NCBI GenBank assembly: GCA_964508915.1
Contig: CAZDVK010000006.1
Span: forward strand, 1-64,000
DNA: 64,000 bases
Origin: CAZDVK01 sp964508915
Lineage (GTDB): Bacteria > Pseudomonadota > Alphaproteobacteria > Paracaedibacterales > CAIULA01
Reading direction: 5' to 3'
Part shown: positions 61,059 to 64,000 of the stretch, in pieces
Numbering within the stretch: position 1 is the stretch's first letter
Layout: each line of letters opens with the position of its first letter
Translations under genes and position numbers: made by a program
The notes under the pieces: generated by a model
What the model was told of the DNA's origin: nothing
Database searches by the model: none
The model's input: only the letters and a program-made list of their open reading frames with translations

Positions 61059-63203
61059 TTACCCAGCCATTTGATAATTTTGAGGTGCATCCAAAGACCC
61101 TAAATTTTTAATTTTCACTTTTGGATACACTTCATTTTGTGACATTAAAATAGTGCCGGGGCGCACCCGTTCCAAAATAGAGCGGATAAATGGCCGCACC
61201 AATGCTGTACACACCAAAATGGGGGTTTCCCCTTTCATAGACAAACGATCATACGTTTGGCGCACGCAGTTGATAAATTCCTGAATTAAGCTAGGCGCCA
61301 TGGCTAGCTGACGACTATCCGCATCGGAACCTGTTAGTGAGTCTGCAAACAGCTGTTCCCATTCGCCTGGTAGCGTAATAATATTCAAAGTATTAGAAGA
61401 ATCTACATGGCTCATGGTGATTTGACGGCCCAAGCGCAGCCGTACATGTTCTGTAATCATCGATAAATTGCGGGAAAAAGCACTGGCCTCTGCTATACCT
61501 TCCAATATGGTAGATAAGTCACGAATGGAAACCCGCTCGCTCACCAAATTTTGCAAAATACGCTGGATACCCCCCACCGTAATTTGGCCTGGGACAATAT
61601 CATTCAAAAGCTTTTTATAAGCATCTGAACACGCATCTAACAACTTTTGAACATCCCCATAAGTCAACAAATCCCACATATTATCTTTTATGACTTCAGA
61701 TAAATGGGTTGTTAAAACAGTGGGTGCCTCAACAATTGTGTAATTCAAAATTTGAGCCTGATTTTTTTCAATTTCCGTAATCCACATAGCCGGTAAACCA
61801 AAGCTAGGCTCACGTGTATGTTCACCATTCAACGTAATAGATTTTCCATCAGGGTCCATAACCAAAAAACAATTTGGTCTTAATTCACCACGACCTGCTT
61901 CCAATTCTTTCACACGAATCACGTATTCATTGGCTTCTAAATGAAGGTTATCTTGCAACCGAACTGACGGGATAATAACGCCCAAATCCTCCGCCATTTG
62001 TTGCCGTAAATTTCGAATTTGGTCTGTAATGCGATGGCCTTTTTCCTGATTTAACAATGCCAACAATCCATACCCCATTTCAATGCGAATGGCATCAAGT
62101 TGTGGTGCGCTGGTCATAATGTCGGCTGCATGTTGTTTAGGTGTGGCCAGAACTTCTTCGGCAGAATCTGTAGGCTGCTCAACAGCATCAGCCTGTTGTT
62201 GTTCCATGTTTCTTCGTGATAAAAACCATGATGCGCTACCCGTAATGCCAGATAACAATAAAAAGGGAAGCATGGGAATACCGGGTAATAACCCCATAGA
62301 AATCATCAAAAATGAGCTCATCCCCAAAGCAGTTGGATATGCGCTTAGCTGACCAAACAAGGCACGGTCAGTGGCCCCTTCAATACCGGCTTTAGAAACC
62401 AACAAACCAGCAGCTGTTGAAACAACCAGGGCAGGCACCTGGGATACAAGGCCATCACCCACTGTTAACATGGTGTATGTGCGGGAAGCATCTACAAAAT
62501 TCATTTCGTTTTGCACAACACCAATAATGACGCCACCAATAATGTTGATAAACGTAATTAAAAGGCCAGCGACCGCATCACCACGCACAAATTTCGCCGC
62601 ACCATCCATGGCACCGTAAAAGTTACTTTCTGATTCCAGTTCTTTTCGGCGTTTTTTGGCATCGACTTCATTAATAATGCCCGCTGACAAATCAGCATCG
62701 ATGGCCATTTGTTTACCAGGCATGGCGTCTAAACTAAAGCGCGCTGAAACTTCAGCGATGCGCCCAGAACCTTTTGTAATAACCACAAAATTCACGATAA
62801 TCAAAATGGCAAAGACAATAAGCCCAATAACGTAGTTGCCCCCCATGACAAACTCACCAAATGCCTCAATAACTTTACCAGCTGCATTGGGGCCTTCGTG
62901 GCCGTGCGATAGAATCAACCGGGTGGATGCCACGTTTAACGATAAACGAATCATCGTCGACACAAGCAAAATTGTTGGAAACGAACTGAATTCCAACGGC
63001 TTTTCAATAAATAACGAGGTCATCAAAATCATGACCGAAAAAGTGATAGAAATGGCAAGGCACAAATCCATTAACACGCTTGGCATGGGCATAATTAGGA
63101 TCACCATGATGATGATCATACCCACAGCAAAGGCAATATCTGTCCGCTTCAAAATAGCTGCGTAATTCACCGAAAAAGTACCTTGAGGGGCGGCAGCTTC
63201 CAT
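61059..63203 (-). CDS. flhA: Flagellar export gate protein FlhA
   Basis: A 714-residue protein of normal FlhA length. Eight membrane helices lie in the first 330 residues, with FHIPEP-family signature RFSLDAMPGKQMAIDADL around residue 155 and IINEVDAKKRR after it. A cytoplasmic domain of about 370 residues follows (VRLQDNLHLEANEYVIRVKELE). FlhA forms the nonameric export gate of the flagellar type III system. It begins 3 bp after the FlbD stop, so the two are co-transcribed. Confidence 0.96.
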   Translation of the reverse strand: MEAAAPQGTFSVNYAAILKRTDIAFAVGMIIIMVILIMPMPSVLMDLCLAISITFSVMILMTSLFIEKPLEFSSFPTILLVSTMIRLSLNVASTRLILSHGHEGPNAAGKVIEAFGEFVMGGNYVIGLIVFAILIIVNFVVITKGSGRIAEVSARFSLDAMPGKQMAIDADLSAGIINEVDAKKRRKELESESNFYGAMDGAAKFVRGDAVAGLLITFINIIGGVIIGVVQNEMNFVDASRTYTMLTVGDGLVSQVPALVVSTAAGLLVSKAGIEGATDRALFGQLSAYPTALGMSSFLMISMGLLPGIPMLPFLLLSGITGSASWFLSRRNMEQQQADAVEQPTDSAEEVLATPKQHAADIMTSAPQLDAIRIEMGYGLLALLNQEKGHRITDQIRNLRQQMAEDLGVIIPSVRLQDNLHLEANEYVIRVKELEAGRGELRPNCFLVMDPDGKSITLNGEHTREPSFGLPAMWITEIEKNQAQILNYTIVEAPTVLTTHLSEVIKDNMWDLLTYGDVQKLLDACSDAYKKLLNDIVPGQITVGGIQRILQNLVSERVSIRDLSTILEGIAEASAFSRNLSMITEHVRLRLGRQITMSHVDSSNTLNIITLPGEWEQLFADSLTGSDADSRQLAMAPSLIQEFINCVRQTYDRLSMKGETPILVCTALVRPFIRSILERVRPGTILMSQNEVYPKVKIKNLGSLDAPQNYQMAG

Positions 63204-63206
63204 TTT

Positions 63207-64000
63207 TTACCCCTTTGCTAAATGGGCTGGAATGTGAATACCAGATTGATTATATTCACGCAGTTTGTTCCGAAGTGTTCGAATGGAAATCCCTAAAATA
63301 TTGGCCGCATGTGTGCGGTTTCCCAAACAGTGGCTCAATGTACCCAAAATTAATTCTTGTTCTACATCGGATACCGTTCTGCCGATTAAAGGCGCACCCA
63401 CCTGCCCTGCCTTTTCAGAAACAGTTTCTAAGCCCACAATATCATCAGGTTGAATTTGATTTCCCTGGCTTAGTAAAACAGCCCGGTGAATAGCATTTTC
63501 AAGTTCACGTACGTTGCCGCGCCACGTATGCTGACGCAAAGATTGTGTTGCATTCAATGTTAATTTTTTAGGCTCCAAATTGTTAAAAGCCACATATTTT
63601 TCAACAAAATGTTCTGCCAAAGCGACGATATCATCGGGCCGTTCCCGTAAAGCAGGCAAATGCACGTTAACCACATTCAACCGAAAATATAAATCTTCCC
63701 GAAAGTCTTGATTTTTAACAGCTTCAAGCATGTCACGGTTTGACGTTGCCATAATACGAATATCAACTTTAACAGGCTGATTGCCACCCACACGGTCAAT
63801 AACCCGTTCTTGAATTGCACGCAGTAATTTGGCCTGAAGACGCGGGTGCATTTCTGTTACCTCATCCAGTAACAAGGTTCCCCCTTGGGCTTCTTCAAAT
63901 TTACCAATACGCCTAGCCACCGCCCCTGTGAAGGCACCTTTTTCATGACCAAACAGTTCAGATTCTAAAAGATTTTCAGGAATGGCAGCACAATTTAAAG
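63207..64000 (-). CDS. flbD: FlbD-type sigma-54-dependent flagellar activator (5' end outside window)
   Basis: The last 264 codons of a sigma-54 activator; the frame runs off the window end. It contains LNCAAIPENLLESELFG, the sigma-54 contact loop GAFTGA, Walker B GTLLLDEVTEM, the sensor LRERPDDI and WRGNVRELENAI, and a Fis-type helix-turn-helix at the C-terminus (NRTHAANILGISIRTLRNKLREY). FlbD activates late flagellar genes from sigma-54 promoters; such a promoter is seen before the flagellin gene. A GTG at 63920 within the AAA+ domain is not the start. Confidence 0.92.
   Translation of the reverse strand, partial: LNCAAIPENLLESELFGHEKGAFTGAVARRIGKFEEAQGGTLLLDEVTEMHPRLQAKLLRAIQERVIDRVGGNQPVKVDIRIMATSNRDMLEAVKNQDFREDLYFRLNVVNVHLPALRERPDDIVALAEHFVEKYVAFNNLEPKKLTLNATQSLRQHTWRGNVRELENAIHRAVLLSQGNQIQPDDIVGLETVSEKAGQVGAPLIGRTVSDVEQELILGTLSHCLGNRTHAANILGISIRTLRNKLREYNQSGIHIPAHLAKG

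Noticed and set aside
1..64000. CRISPR arrays, rRNA genes, insertion sequences, integrases
   Set aside because: No regularly spaced repeats, rRNA core sequences or transposase/integrase motifs were seen in the window.

Overview
The window looks like an AT-rich chromosome segment of a Gram-negative alphaproteobacterium. I infer a host-associated, Holosporales/Paracaedibacter-type lineage from three things: flagellar genes with a sigma-54 activator, many exported proteins of unknown function, and transport genes of the kind used by intracellular bacteria (a YhhQ queuosine-precursor carrier, an orphan UgpB-like binding protein, an AdiC-like permease, EamA and PnuC-like carriers). No rRNA operon, CRISPR array or complete insertion sequence was seen. 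Genes are densely packed, with many 4-bp ATGA overlaps and several TTG/GTG starts.

Layout. 1-4.7 kb: yhhQ, rpmB, a secreted coiled-coil protein, tRNA-Cys, a uracil-DNA glycosylase and an MlaD-like lipid-transport protein. 4.9-9.4 kb: hpf-tyrS, then a patatin-like lipase, an exported amidotransferase-like protein and a small exported protein. 9.4-15 kb: a murE-murF-mraY cell-wall block followed by cyaY and preceded, unusually, by an exported HMG-CoA-lyase-like protein. 15-21 kb: rpmI-rplT-pheS-pheT-lepA behind a good sigma-70 promoter, with a terminator hairpin before pheS. 21-30 kb: a lipoprotein, hypotheticals, palindromic repeats, a GT-B glycosyltransferase, lon, and a large flagellin behind a clear sigma-54 promoter. 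30-40 kb: rlmB, tRNA-Pro, ugpB and a half-size PnuC-like gene, a GNAT, an outer-membrane barrel, and the chain kef-like/rnhB/M48 peptidase, then sdhE and an APC permease.

40.5-49.4 kb is a more AT-rich accessory-looking glycoconjugate island. It holds a polytopic membrane protein and a tightly coupled six-gene operon: class II aldolase, a double nucleotidyltransferase, GT2, a GT-C/uridine-kinase fusion, a GDPD-like phosphodiesterase and a HAD phosphatase. 49.5-53.6 kb returns to housekeeping genes (tatD, HtrA-like protease, rpmG, a DUF6314-like gene, EamA). 53.6-57 kb is a four-gene phage-derived tail/lysis module. 57-61 kb carries exported proteins, including two adjacent homologues of the isocyanide (isonitrile) synthase family DIT1/PvcA. 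Both have N-terminal export signals, and one has a long nested hairpin leader covering its ribosome binding site. The window ends with flhA and the 3' part of a FlbD-type sigma-54 activator.

The best candidate for an undescribed system is the exported DIT1/PvcA pair with its structured leaders. Next are the exported HMG-CoA-lyase-like protein in the mur cluster and the glycoconjugate operon with its membrane-transferase/kinase fusion. All functions are read from motifs; no database search was run.
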